Source: Apium graveolens (lineage: Eukaryota > Streptophyta > Magnoliopsida > Apiales > Apiaceae). Taken from it: DNA of 64,000 bases. The notes under the pieces were generated by a model, which saw nothing but the letters and a program-made list of their open reading frames with translations, was not told where the DNA came from and did no database searches. This document shows, in pieces, positions 35,401 through 47,427 of the stretch. Each line of letters begins with the position of its first letter. The first letter of the stretch is position 1. The translations under genes were made by a program, and so were the position numbers. The stretch lies in NCBI RefSeq assembly GCF_009905375.1, contig NC_133656.1, positions 234,989,111 through 235,053,110 on the forward strand, given 5' to 3'.

Positions 35401-36914
35401 TTCATGTAATGATGGAATTTAGATCTCAGAATGTACTGTAAAAGGCCGATGACTGCATTTATTTGCATGTAACAGATACACTTCTTCAGATAGTGTTTTT
35501 TGGTTCTGAATGTTTTTGTTTTTCTCAATGGTCTCTGTCTCTGCATATGTAGACATACTTGCAGTCCTTGACAATTAGGCTTGAGGAGTGGAGACTCAAA
35601 CGACGAGACACTGAGGAGTGGATGAGGCATCGCCAACTCCCTGAAGATTTGAGGCAACGGGTTAGGTGTTTTGTTCAATACAAATGGCTTGCAACACGGG
35701 GAGTAGACGAAGAAACTATACTTTATGGTTTGCCTGCTGATCTTCGTCGAGACATTCAACGTCACTTATGCTTGGACCTTGTTCGACGCGTATGTTACTT
35801 TCCTTGGTTTTAAAATTTTACATGTTCTGACAAACTGATCGTTTTTTAGTGAATTGTTACATTTTGTCTGGCACAACTAAATATTATGAATCTTGGGTAC
35901 CCTGTAGTCACTAAGGTCTAAGGATCATATATATACTTAACCTTCTAAGCTCCAAAGTTTTCCTATTTCTTCATGTTTGCCCGATCATAGTCTGTCATGC
36001 ATAGAATATCTGATCTGAAAACTTAACCAAATTAATTCAAGATTTACCATATATCATATATAGATACTGGTTAAGGATGAAATCTAGTACTTTTCTGCCA
36101 GTAAATTTCCCTATTGAAATCTAACTACAGATGAAAAATGATTTTACTTCCATCCAGGTAATAACATTCTATTTTATGGCAGGTCCCATTTTTCTCCCAG
36201 ATGGATGATCAGTTGCTTGATGCTATATGTGAGCGTTTAGTCTCCTCTTTAAGCACTGAGAATACCTACATTGTTCGTGAGGGAGACCCCTTGGGAGAAA
36301 TGCTCTTTATCATAAGGGGGAGATTAGAGAGTTCTACAACAAATGGGGGACGCACCGGCTTCTTTAATTCCATTACATTAAGACCTGGAGATTTTTGTGG
36401 TGAGGAACTGCTGGCATGGGCTTTGCTTCCAAAATCAACTAGCAACTTGCCATCTTCAACTAGAACAGTCAGAGCACTGGTTGAAGTGGAAGCTTTTGCA
36501 TTACGAGCTGAAGACCTCAAATTTGTGGCCAATCAGTTCAGGCGCCTCCATAGCAAGAAGCTTCAGCATACATTTCGGTTCTACTCCCACCATTGGAGAA
36601 CATGGGCCGCATGCTTCATTCAGGCTGCCTGGAGACGCCATAAGAGGAAGATGATTGCAAAAGACCTTCTTGCACTCGAGTCATTTAATTTGAGTGAACA
36701 AAGTCTTGATGAGGCTGATGAACAAGAGGATGAAGAAGACAAGTCTGGCAGTTTAAAAAATTCTCAGGCAAAAATGAACCTTGGGGTGACAATATTGGCA
36801 TCAAGATTTGCTGCAAATACCAGGAGAGGGGCTCAAAGAATTAAGAATGTAGGGTTGCCTAATGTACCTAAGAAACCCGAAGAGCCTGATTTTTCTGGCG
36901 AACCCGACGATTAG
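29419..36914 (+). CDS. CNGC: Cyclic nucleotide-gated ion channel, group III (CNGC14/17-like)
   Basis: Seven exons: 29419-29447, 30513-31062, 31762-31974, 32147-32445, 34065-34176, 35553-35789 and 36183-36914. All introns are GT/AG and the phases agree, giving 723 residues. The tiny first exon (MEVKKDKLV) joins to FYSDAKLRKD, a start typical of this CNGC group. Membrane segments follow (WNRIFIVSCLMALFIDPLYF onward; FRTAYVAPSSRVFGRGELV; WAGAAYNLLLYMLASHVLG). The pore has the plant selectivity triplet GQN (about residues 367-369). A cyclic-nucleotide-binding fold carries FCGEELLAWAL. The IQ calmodulin-binding motif FIQAAWRRHKRK lies near residues 625-636. Such channels conduct Ca2+ at the plasma membrane in growth and signalling. 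Intron 4 contains a TRIM element. Subgroup assignment is from memory of the family, not alignment. Confidence 0.93.
33264..33564 (+). mobile_element. TRIM (miniature LTR retrotransposon) in CNGC intron 4
   Basis: A complete 301-bp element. It has two 74-bp LTRs (33264-33337 and 33491-33564), each beginning TGTTAAAGAG and ending TTACTTAACA. A perfect initiator-tRNA-Met primer-binding site, TGGTATCAGAGC, lies at 33338-33349, and the polypurine tract GAGGGGGAG at 33482-33490. Flanks are CTCAT and CTCGT, a 5-bp duplication with one change. There is no coding capacity. The LTRs differ at about nine positions, so the insertion is fairly old. Confidence 0.92.
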
Positions 36915-37830
36915 TTTCCTCTCACTAGTTATAATGTATATATAATACAAGGTTACCAGAACTGAAACTTATTCTAGACTTGTAGTTATATTTCACAACT
37001 GTATTCCCAGACCTCATTTCCACTGTTTAGGTACATGACCTTCCATTGGTGAAAAGGTATATTATTAGAAGGGTGGCGCAAAGCGACAGCCTTTTCAGTC
37101 CATGAAAGTTATGTGTAATTGAATCTGATCCTGTTTCTGCAACTGTTAACAGACAGTTTGCAGTAAATTCCAGAACCAAGAATGTGATAATGTAACCAAC
37201 TTATCTTTTTCTCAATATTAATTAGTCATCTTCATTTGTGCTTAAAATTATTCAACTTTATTTAGCATTTCTGGTAGTTATTTAACAATGCTCGGGTAAT
37301 AATTACCAAATTAGAGCTACTTGCTAGGAAAAAACTGCACCAAAATGTGAACTGGGCTGCCAACCATACTTCTTTAGATAAATTTAGTCGAAAGGTTATA
37401 AAATGTGAAAAAACAGCACCAAAAAGTGAACTAGAATGCTAGTGCTGGTGTCTGCAGGTGTAAGACAGGAAAGAGATCAGAGTTCCAATTATGCCAAATT
37501 CCACTCAGCTTCGACCACCCAACACTACCTTTTCTGATGCTAATATTTCGCTCGTAGGAGAGATTATAAGCATTAACCTAATAAAAACAAATAGTGCACC
37601 AAGCGATTTTATCAAAAAACAGAATATTGTCTTAATGTATGTAGCTATAATAATATTAGATCGTCAAGTCACATAAAAGCGTTGCATAGTAATAAGTAAC
37701 AAGTAGACCAAGGTCCACCAGCATGCCAGAAATATTGCGCAACTCAAAAATTCCGAGTTACATTTTTTTAGCATTTTAGTAATGCATCTTCAGAATGAAT
37801 CGCAATACATGCTTTCCAAAATAACACCTA
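36915..37830. other. Convergent spacer between CNGC and TRAPPC3
   Basis: Holds the presumed 3' UTRs of both genes, which point toward each other. I see no further gene or repeat. Confidence 0.55.
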
Positions 37831-39912
37831 CTACTCGTCATCTTTGTATGGGTACTCCTCGGGGACTTGTTTTAGAAGTTTTAAGCGTAATTCAAAAGCA
37901 TCATCTCCTCTAAGCATATCTCGAACCCATGTGATTTCTGTCTTCATTGACACCTAAAATGGCAGAAAAAGAAGCAGACATAAATTGGTCTACCAATAAT
38001 CCTGAGGCCTTGGCATATCAACAAAATGTAATGAGGACAAGATAATACACATGTAAGTCTACAAAATGATCTGATATCATCATAATAATCTTTAATACTC
38101 TAAATGTACAAATAGAATATGCAATAGCTTGAAGACTTACAAAGTTTGCTCTACTAATAATCCCTGTAAATATTTTATCATTCGGGTTTGGTATATGATT
38201 AAACATTGTTTAACTGATGTTTACAGAAAGAGGAAAACTGCACTTATGAAATAGCGTTATAATATTTACACAGCATGTATGTACATCTGTTATAAGTGAC
38301 AGATCAGGAAGCTCAACAACTCTGCATACAACTTCCTTATAGTTTATAGTATCTACTTGTTATGAATAGCGGTTGGAAAATGACTTACCATCTCTAGAGC
38401 TCCTCTAACAACTCCGCTTAAGATGTTGCAATAGTAAAGACCTTGACAAGTATCAGGAAGCTCGACAAAGTCTACCAGTGGGTTATCCTCTAATATAATA
38501 CTGCAAGTTGTACCCTCAGCATCCCAATTAGTGACAGATGCAGTGACCCCTAAAAACATTTTGAAACCAACCTGTTCATATACCAAATCGGAATTGCATG
38601 TAAGAAATCGATCAATACAGTATAGGATCAACTGCTCCTATGTAAAATGTAAAGTTGATGACAAGAAATGTTTAATACTTCGGGAAAAAGCTTGAAAGCT
38701 AGACTAGTGATTTGATAAAGACTATGTATAAATCGTAACTTAATATACTTATAATTTAGACATTTAAACTAGTGGAGCATGCCATACGAGGATAACTCCG
38801 AGAAGCTCAAATAAATTAACACAGAGCAAGTTGTTTCTTAAAAAAGAAACGTGGAGCGACTTCAAAAAAAGGAACATGGAGCGAGTTATTTCTTTATAAA
38901 ATTTCTTAGTTGACGTGTTTGTAATTTTTATTAAGGTGCATATATTAGCGAATCAACTTGCTTCCAGAGCAGCCAATCACAAAAGAGACAAAACATCGCA
39001 ACAAGTAAAGATCACACACACACACACATGTTATACAGACATAAGACACCATAAATAATTCATAAGGGCGGCACTCATCTATTTCCTGTTTTCAATCATT
39101 GGAATAGAAAAACATCTTCCGAATTAAAGAAGCAGAATACTAAATATCTGCACGAGTCGGATGTACCTAGACTATCTGTTGATTCGTATCCATCCCATTG
39201 TAATAAAGTACATGTACTCACGTATACCCAATCATAACTAAACACACATTTTGTCAAGTAACATCGCGTTCATCATTAATCGCTACCCTCTCCACATTAA
39301 CAGCTATAAACACCACAAACCATAATAATCCACAATATCCCCAAAAAAACATACATACCTCAAGATAAAACAGAATCCTATAATATCTCACAAAAACAAC
39401 AATTTCAATACGATATCACGAACATTCCAATTGACAGTACAACAAAGCTTCAAAAAAGGTACCTTGGCAATAACATCAGCAGTCTCCTTAAAATCGACAC
39501 AAGTGGAGACATTCGATTTAGCAAGAAACTCATCGATCAAACGAATCCCGATATTATAACCCCTATAAAACACACACATACACCAAAACACACACTCAAT
39601 TACATTAAATTACATCAAATTATATAATCAAATTACATAATTAATAACAAATTAAAAAAAGGAAAATACATTTGATCGAGCTGTTTGTTAACTTCATCGA
39701 CCTCTTCCAGATCTGTGAGCAGTTGTCTCACAATTGCACCATATGTTAGAGTAAAAAGCTCAGCGTTCTGTATATAAACATCATAATAACACATAATAAT
39801 AAAAAATCAAATGATTTTAAAAATGACGAGTGAGTGAGTGAGTGAGTGAATCGCTTACAACTCGGTCGACGTTAGCGAAAATTGCATCGCCGGATCTGGG
39901 CGGAGGAGCCAT
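37831..39912 (-). CDS. TRAPPC3: TRAPP complex subunit 3 (BET3 homologue)
   Basis: Five exons on the minus strand: 39912-39859, 39767-39670, 39562-39463, 38571-38389 and 37953-37831. All have GT/AG introns and consistent phases, giving 185 residues, the usual BET3 length. Diagnostic stretches are RSGDAIFANV at the start, GYNIGIRLIDEFLAKS, FKMFLGVTASVTNWD, DNPLVDFVELPD and LYYCNILSGVVRGALEM. BET3 is a core subunit of the TRAPP tether and Rab exchange factor acting in ER-to-Golgi traffic. C72 in NVSTCVDF corresponds to the cysteine that is acylated in animal BET3. The protein looks intact. Confidence 0.95.
39828..39848 (+). repeat. (GAGT)n microsatellite in intron 1 of TRAPPC3
   Basis: About five tetranucleotide units within 12 bp of the splice donor. 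Confidence 0.8.
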
Positions 39913-40012
39913 CGATAAATAATAATCGATTGAAAATCAGAGGGGCCTTTTGATTTTGTAAATCTCGAACTCAAGTAGCTGTGTGTGATTTGTAATTGCT
40001 ATTTTGTTATAG

Positions 40013-40045
40013 TGGGTCGGGTCGGTCGGGTCGGTCGGGTCGGAT
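40013..40045 (+). repeat. GGTCGGGTC minisatellite upstream of TRAPPC3
   Basis: Several tandem GGGTCGGTC units about 100 bp before the ATG, on the promoter side. Such tracts in plants can be remnants of hAT subterminal repeats. Confidence 0.7.
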
Positions 40046-40561
40046 CCGGTGACAAACAAATTGTTTCAATTTTTTTTCTTTTGCTAATTATTTTGGTAAT
40101 TTAATTTTAGGTATTTCAAGAAATATAATTTATTTGGTAATTCAAATTGACGGTGTTGTTGACGGTGTTGCGGATAATGAGAATGCGTTAGTGTTGTAAG
40201 GATAATATTGATGATTGTCTCGTATTTGTCATTTTGTCTATGAGTTTGATAACATAAGCATTTTAATTTTAGAAAGGTGTACTTGTAATTACTTATGTAA
40301 ATACAATCATGTACTCGAGTTTATCTCCTTCACATTTTTTATTTTCATAAATTTGTCTCGTATATTCTTTTATTGTATTAGTAGTTGTCATTTGTGTTAC
40401 TATGTAATTTTATCACACTCTTTTTTTTCATGCAATAAGTCTCCCTATTTTTTAGAATAGCAGCATGATCAGCGTATATGTTATCCTCCCTAGACACTGC
40501 TTCAAACGGTATATACTGAGTATATTTGGTTTGCTTTCATTATTCTAAAATTTATTTACTG
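40046..40561. other. AT-rich intergenic DNA upstream of TRAPPC3
   Basis: I see no gene or defined repeat. Confidence 0.45.
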
Positions 40562-40570
40562 AAGCTTAAC

Positions 40571-41634
40571 TAGAGACGCATAAAAAAACTCATCGGACCG
40601 GGTTTTATCCGGACTTTAAAAATTCCGGTTTTTTTTAAAACGGATCGGGTTGGGCTTTTCTAAAAATTTGGTCGGGCTGGGACGGGCCGGGTTTCCTAAG
40701 ATATATAAGGCCTGTTTGAGGTCCGCTGGCCTGGCCAGATCGAGCCGAACCGGATTTAATCCGGACTTTTTATTTAGATATTAAAGGCTGAGTTCTATGG
40801 AGTCCACCTTTTTGTCGGAGTCCTCGGAGTCCATCTACGTTCTTCAAATAAAATATATTGTAAAACGTGTTATTTTGCAAAACATGTTACACAAATAGCA
40901 TAACTTCAACAAAATCATGCAAATCTCATATATTTACAGTACAATATGTATGTTCTGCAACATGAACATTTATGTTCTGCAAACTAAACATATTTTGTAG
41001 AATAATATATTTTTGCAATGTTCTGCTTGTAAAATGTATGCAATCTACAAGATTTTTAATAGAATAGTGATGTTTGTCGAAAAATAAAATGTTTTGCAAT
41101 ATTTTAAGCTATATTTTACTTGCAGAACATATATGGATTCCGAGGACTCCAATTAAAAGGTGGACTCCATAGAACTTTACTTTTAAAAAAATATATTAAT
41201 ATTTTATAACTCGAATTATGGGCAGTTTAAATACCACAGAAAATAATATCTTGATATATCAGATAAAGTAGTTTAGACACCGAAATAAATAATTATTTTT
41301 TAATATAATATATAAATAATCATATCTACCTTAATTACTTCTAATATTATAATATAAGATTTTAAAAATCATAAAAATTATTGTATATTTTCAAATTTTA
41401 TATTAAAATTCGATTTTTTAATCGGGTTTTTCAAAAAGCCCGGGTTTTTATCCGGGCCGAATCAGGCTTTTTTTTATCCGGCCTTTTATCCGAGCTTTTT
41501 CGAGTTTCGGGTCGGGCCAAATTTTCGAGAAAAAGGAGGCCCATTTAAGATCCGCTGGCCGGGCCGAACCGGGCTAGGCTTTTCGGGCTTTTTTCCGGAT
41601 CTGATTTCGGTCTTCGGATTTTTTGAACATCTCA
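40571..41634. mobile_element. hAT-like non-autonomous element (interrupted by a MITE)
   Basis: Flanked by the direct repeat AAGCTTAAC (40562-40570 and 41635-41643), 8-9 bp as expected for hAT. The left end reads TAGAGACGCATAAAAAAAC; the right end, inverted, reads TGAGATGTTCAAAAAATCC. Both resemble the widespread hAT terminus TAGGG-TGTTCAAAAAA. The arms are rich in CCGGGC/GGGCCGG words, including a related TCCGCTGGCC block near 40725 and 41550. No transposase. It is split by the MITE at 40791-41176. Confidence 0.7.
40791..41176. mobile_element. MITE with about 44-bp terminal inverted repeats
   Basis: The left end AGTTCTATGGAGTCCACCTT (40791 on, 44 bp) is mirrored by the right end (41133-41176) with few mismatches. 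The 386-bp element is AT-rich inside with several GTTCTGCAA words. It is nested in the hAT-like element. I could not define a clean target duplication, so the superfamily is open. Confidence 0.75.
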
Positions 41635-41643
41635 AAGCTTAAC

Positions 41644-42857
41644 TCTGTTAGAATCTGCTTGCATTATTATTTTATTGATAGTTTATAATCATATATTCTA
41701 AGCTAATATAATTTAGGGATTTTTCGAAAAATAGGCAAGTTCAAAGATAAATTTGTAAAACTAATATCAGTTTTTTTATAATTGCAATAAAATATTTTTT
41801 AATTTTTTTTGCAAAAATAAGATATTTGTTCAACTCAATGCAATTAGATGCAACTGGAAAAACTCAATACTGACCATTTGCATATATGGTTAATTTTTGC
41901 TACATAGTATTTTTCCAAATATTTTTTAGAAGATAGTTTAATTGCAAAAAATCTTAGAAAAATAGTCTTTTTGGTATTTTTTTATAATGGATAATTTATT
42001 CTTCAAACGAATTTGTTAAAAACATAATACATGTAAATATAACAAATTATTATGTAAATCTATATTATAATACTTACCAAATTTTATGTATCATGTATCT
42101 TCTTTATGAATAAATGCATTTTATGGGAATTTTATGGTTTATAAATTTACCAAAATTGTATTTATAATTATTAGTTTATAACTCGTGTAATATACTTATT
42201 TTCTTTAATATTGTATGTTTTTTATTCTAATTCGAATTGAAAATTATTATTATATCATTAATTTCAATTAAATTTATAATGCGTATTATTTGAAATATTT
42301 ATAATGTTATTTTTTATTTAATTAAATAGAATTCCCCGTGTTAATTTAGGAAGAGAAAGATACTTGGTTATAGAAAATAGAAAAAGTAATGTGTTTTAAG
42401 TGAAATAGTTAATTGATTAGTAATTAATAATTATAACATAATTATTCTATTTTATTGAATTGCTTGTGATATAATTGAAAAAGGAGTTATTTTAGTTGTA
42501 AAAAATAGAAAAGTTATTGTAGTTGAAAAAGAAATTTTGTATAGCGTGATATTTTTGAGGAGGTGTTTTAGTTGAAAAAAAATATGAAACATAACATGTT
42601 GTAGATGAAAAAGGTAATTGATATTTTATTTGAAAAAAAATAAGTGGTTAGTTATTAGTAATTATATATTGCTAATAAATGACAGAAATCGTTTAAGTTC
42701 TTATATTAAATAATAATATAGATAGTATATATTTTCAAAATAAATTAATGTGTATATAAAATAATCTAAGGATTAACAACGTATAATTCGATTTTACTAG
42801 CCAAACAGATGCGACTTGTTATACCCAGTTTTGACATGGGTGCTAAACAGCCCCAAC
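41644..42857. other. AT-rich intergenic DNA
   Basis: Strongly AT-rich, with many TTGAAAAA-type words around 42470-42660. No gene visible. Confidence 0.5.
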
Positions 42858-44691
42858 TGTAAAATACGTAATTTTATTTTAATTTATTTATTAGATATTA
42901 ATTTATTTAGATAAATATTTTAAATTATAATATTTCAGAAATTTTTTGTGCAAGTTATTAGAGTTGAGAAAAAAATGTTATTTGTGGAAAGAAGTATGGG
43001 AATAAATTAGAAAATCAAAATCCTTTTAGTTTAAGTATTTGTGTATATCACATATTTTATTTTTGGAATTTACTTGGAGAGGTTCTAAAATTTTAGGAGT
43101 AAGTTTTAAAATTACATAATTAAATTCAAGGTTGATAGCCTATATAAAGACCCGTTAAATACGAATAAGAGACGACATAATTCGTGAAAAAGGTACGTTT
43201 TTCTTTGTACTTTTCTTCTGATATTAGTATACTATTATTGTGTGAATACTCTTACGTGTTAACTAATTACATGCAAACTTAAATCCATTGTTTTGTGAAA
43301 TATTCGGCCATGCATTATTTGCTAAACTCTATCGTTTTGTTTAATTGTTGAACATATGTTACGTATGTTTGCTTGTAATCATGTTTCAGTTCATGAGTTT
43401 TATATTAAAAAATTAACCTATGTTATATGTTTAATTAATTGTACTTTAATATATAAGGTCATTCAATTTAGGTTGAATTTTGTATATAATATATATAATT
43501 AAATGTGTCATGTATTGTTAGAATTCTATTGTTATGCGTGCACGATAATTAATAAATTGGTACAAGCATTCGGTACTTGACATAATCGCGTGTTTTGCTA
43601 AATTATTTATAGCCTTACCTGAAAATTTTACATCTTAAAATTTAGTTCGTGGTTAATGTGCTAAGTGAATTAAACCAGTTTTTTATATAAATTTATTAAT
43701 TTCGGTCAACGTGAAATATAGGTTTGTTTAATATTTATTGGAAAAAGAGAATTAGTTTGATCGATTTATTGTTTAATTAATTTTAGTGGGCACTGGCGTG
43801 TGACAGTTTGTTTTGTTAAACTTTGCTAAATGGTTATTGACATTAACACTATTTAAGTTGTTATTGTTTCAAGATTCATAATTAATAATACTTTGTTTAT
43901 TTATAAAAATTATAGGATTTTCTGGTGATTAATTTGAGTGTTCAGTTACATTTGATGTAAGTGACTTTTCGTTACTCACTTATTAAATCTATTTTATAAT
44001 ATATTTGTTCGATTTGATTTCCAAAATTTTGATATCGAAAATAGAATTTAGAAAATATATTTTTTATGGAATTTCCCCGGTCTTAGATTGCGCATCGAAT
44101 TATAGAACCTGATCACAGGGTAGTGTGATACATAGAATATGGAACTAGTTTTACGCATGTTCCGGAACACATAGATGCCTTGTTGAGTTTGTCTTAACGA
44201 GGACGTAAACTAGCATCATCGAATCATCGAATATAGAGCCGTGCCGCTGGCATAGTGTGACCGTAATATAGAACTCTGGGAATAAAATATTTTTGTTCTG
44301 TTAAAGATTATTTGATTGATTTAGAAATTCAGAATTTTTGAACTTATCCAAAATAATATTTTGGAGCGGTCATACGATTGCTGGGCTTTGCAACTCATTG
44401 TTTTAATATATTTCAGGTTTCAGCTTTCGGAATCTAAGGATGTGAATTGTGTGGATTTTCATGATATTTGCTTTTGAATAAACATTATCGTTGTTATCGA
44501 ATAAAAAATGAGTTATCTGCTAGACATTTATTATCGGATTTATGGAGCTGCGACTCTGATTTTATGATTTTGATTTAATAAGTTTGACATGTGCTTTGAC
44601 TTTAGTGGGTATTTTGTTTATCGAATAAAGAATCTATTTTATTTAGGTTTTTGTATTTAGAATTAATAGTCCGCAAAGGCGGGCTGTTACA
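42858..44691 (+). repeat. Left LTR of the gag-only element
   Basis: 1834 bp, collinear with 48750-50620. A TATA-like CCTATATAAAGACC near 43140 is shared by both LTRs and marks the presumed promoter. Confidence 0.9.
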
Positions 44692-44693
44692 GT

Positions 44694-44705
44694 TGGTATT
44701 AGAGC
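44694..44705 (+). other. Primer-binding site of the gag-only element
   Basis: TGGTATTAGAGC, one base from the initiator tRNA-Met complement, two bases after the LTR end. Confidence 0.8.
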
Positions 44706-44898
44706 AGGTTGTTCTTCGGAGTGTATTAGGTATGGGACTAGTACATTCCCTAGGATGCGATCTTGTAGACTATCATATAGGTTTTAGGAAATTATATTGG
44801 ATTTAGGTATTTGTTTGTGTGATTATTTGATACGCTTGACTTTTGTGTTTTTTGATCATTGACTAAGTTTAGAAATTGTTTTGTGTGTTTTAGAAAAG

Positions 44899-45219
44899 AT
44901 GGACGGGGAGAACGGTAACAACCAGAACAACAACGAAAATCAGAACAATGACAATCAGGGAAATAATGATGAAGGAGGAAACGTCTTTGATCAGCTGGCT
45001 GAAACTCTAGCTGTAGTTGTGAATCAACAACCAAATCCCAACATCGTCTCTCAGCTCAAGCGTTTGAACCCGACAACTTTCGATTGAGCTATAGACCCGG
45101 CTATTGTTGAGATGTGGATCCAAGAGATGGAAAAGGCCTTCAGACTTCTTGGGAGCAATGAGCAGCAGAAAGTGACCTTAGTTGTGTATCAATTGCAAGG
45201 AAGTGCTTACGACCGGTGG
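44899..45219 (+). pseudogene. Gag, N-terminal part
   Basis: Starts MDGENGNNQN, an Asn-rich N-terminus, and reaches RLNPTTFD, where an in-frame TGA (near 45085) interrupts it. The frame goes on with the gypsy-type capsid motif (VEMWIQEMEKAF, then YQLQGSAYDRW). It is cut by the inserted LTR at 45220 and resumes at 46668. Confidence 0.8.
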
Positions 45220-46662
45220 TGTTCGCTGTAAATCAAATGCGAAAATACACGCAAGCGTACGCGATCGCAAGTAGTATAAGATATAAGTCAAGTTCATTCT
45301 CACAGAGACTGGTTTAGGTTAAGTTCAGATTATGCACTTATGCAATAATGTATGGTTATCATTCAATGCTAATACAAATAACAATTTGAGTTTTGATTTA
45401 ACTAAGAGATTATACTAAATAACATTAACTAAGAGAATAAAAAATTGAATTACTTGTATGAGAATAAACATGGGATTGTAACTTTATTAAATACTTCATT
45501 CAAATTTTATGTCTTTAACCCGAGCATGTGATGATGATGACAACTAATCAGATAACACGAAATTAGTATACGCTAACTTTCGTTGTACGTATACCCTACT
45601 ATCAAACATCCATAATTAAGATAGAAGTTGAATATACACCAAATTATGCTTAGTCCCTATATGTCTATAAAGATTAAAAACATAATGGTTTAAAAGCAAG
45701 TTATCTATATTGATTACATATGGTGAATAAGATGGTTAAAATTACCCACAAATTATGCATGTCAATTCATACATAAGCCTATGCTAGCATGACAAGTTCT
45801 AAACCTCTATATTCACTTTCGCTTCAATAGAGATTAACAAACAATCTTAGATGTTAGCTACGCATCAAAAATGAATAAGCACAACCAAACTATGAAATCA
45901 TAAATCACCACACACAAAAGATTTAAAATAATTAACTATTGAAGTCCATAGATAAATCTGTTAGAACCCCATGACAACGATTAGTTCATAATCGAACTCA
46001 TCGTCACCATGGGTTCCAATGAAAACATGATAATAAACAATATAAGAGTACTAGGGTTAAAAAACAAATCGAAAACAAGAATCCAAAGTGTCAACTATAT
46101 TGAAGAATACAAAAGTCTTCTTCTCCGTAGCCGTATTGTGCTCTCTGGGTCTTCGTATTGCTCTCCATTGGCTCCTTGTTATTAAAAACAAATTATTATT
46201 GGCTTAAATATGCTTCTGGATGACCTGGGCCCTCAAAATCTTCAAGTTCAAGTCAAATCAAGATTCTGGCTCCGGACTGTGGCGCGGCCGCCCCACACTC
46301 CACGCGGGCATGCGCGCATCTGCAAACCTGGCGCGGCCGCCCCGCTTCCCGCACAGGCACGCTGTGCCTTCGGACTTTTCTTCATTTTCTTGTTTCTGCT
46401 GTAACTTGAGTTCTATTTGTCAGAATTTGGAGATTCAATAGTCCACGTGAAGCTATCGAGATGATCTTCAACATGAGAATGGTCTTGACTTCATAACCTA
46501 ACCTTCTTTCAGTAAATTTCTTTTAAAAGCTCATTTATTCATCCAACTAATGCGTGTAATGCAATAACACAAAACACATCAAAAATACCAATAACTTGAG
46601 TCCAAAATACCAACTTAAACTTGTAATGAAGCGTTCCAAGTAGATATAAAATCCACTTATCA
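45220..46662 (-). mobile_element. Solo LTR of Athila/Tat type inserted in gag
   Basis: 1443 bp. Read on the minus strand it begins TGATAAGTGGATTTTATATC and ends with TACGCTTGCGTGTATTTTCG...CAGCGAACA, the layout I know from Athila/Tat LTRs. Flanking GGTGG (45215-45219) and GATGG (46663-46667) form a 5-bp duplication with one change. No internal region is present, so it is a solo LTR left by recombination. It includes a very GC-rich island (46275-46370) with two NotI-type GCGGCCGC sites. A related LTR end is at 63899. Confidence 0.75.
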
Positions 46663-47427
46663 GATGGCTCATGGAAAAGAGAAAGAACGAGAGAACATCG
46701 AATCTTAAAGAAAATCTTGAACCGTACTCATGGGCAAAATTCAAGAAGGCTTTGGAGGACAAGTACTTTCCAAGAACAGTTCGTTTACAGAAATATAGGG
46801 ACTTCATTCGGTTTCAGCAAGGTGAAAGAACCGTCATTGAATATGAAGCAGAGTCTGCAAAGCTTGCGAAGTACGCACCAACCTTAGTGGCAAATGAGAG
46901 CAGCCGAGCATGAAGATTGGAAGAGGGACTTCGAAGTGACATTAGGAATTCTGTGGAGTCGTTTGAACTTCAGACGTACGAGGCTGTCCTCAACAAGGCT
47001 TTAGTGATTGAGAGAGGCTTGGCAGAATCTGAAAAGGCAAATGGCAGCTGGAATAAGAGACGGTTCGCTCAAGCTGGTGGTCAATCTTTTCAAGGGGGAC
47101 CATTCAAGAAACAACATGTATACGATCAAGTTGGTGGTCAAGAAAATCAAGAAAACCGCACTAGGTGTGGCGGAAACCATGCACATACAGAATGTCGTTG
47201 GAATAGAGGCACGTGTTTTCATTGTGGGGAAGTCGGACATAGAATTGCTCAATGTCCTAACAATCCGCCACCAAGAAAGGAAGCATATAACAAGATGTGC
47301 AAATGACTTGTGTTTCAGCTCAAAAGAAATGACAATTGTCGCAATTAAAGTATCATTTCTTTTTTTAGTGACTTATTTAATTTATTTTTTATAAAATTGG
47401 GGACCAAATTCTTTTAAGGAGGGAAAA
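46101..47427 (+). repeat. Tandem duplication unit A (about 1.32 kb)
   Basis: Contains the right part of the solo LTR, gag remainder and a polypurine-like tract (AAGGAGGGAAAA at 47416-47427). It is nearly identical to 47428-48749. The junction shows short homology (TGAAGA) between the LTR interior and the base after the polypurine tract. Confidence 0.9.
46664..47306 (+). pseudogene. Gag C-terminal part, copy A
   Basis: Gypsy gag: WAKFKKALEDKYFPRTVRLQ, FQQGERTVIEYEAESAKLA, then after one stop near 46911 LRSDIRNSVESFELQTYEAV and two zinc knuckles (CGGNHAHTEC and CFHCGEVGHRIAQC). It ends at a normal stop at about 47306, and nothing of pol follows. Confidence 0.85.

Noticed and set aside
40215..40460. 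81-residue frame rich in Cys, Phe and Ser
   Set aside because: AT-rich intergenic DNA with no domain, splice context or conserved motif.
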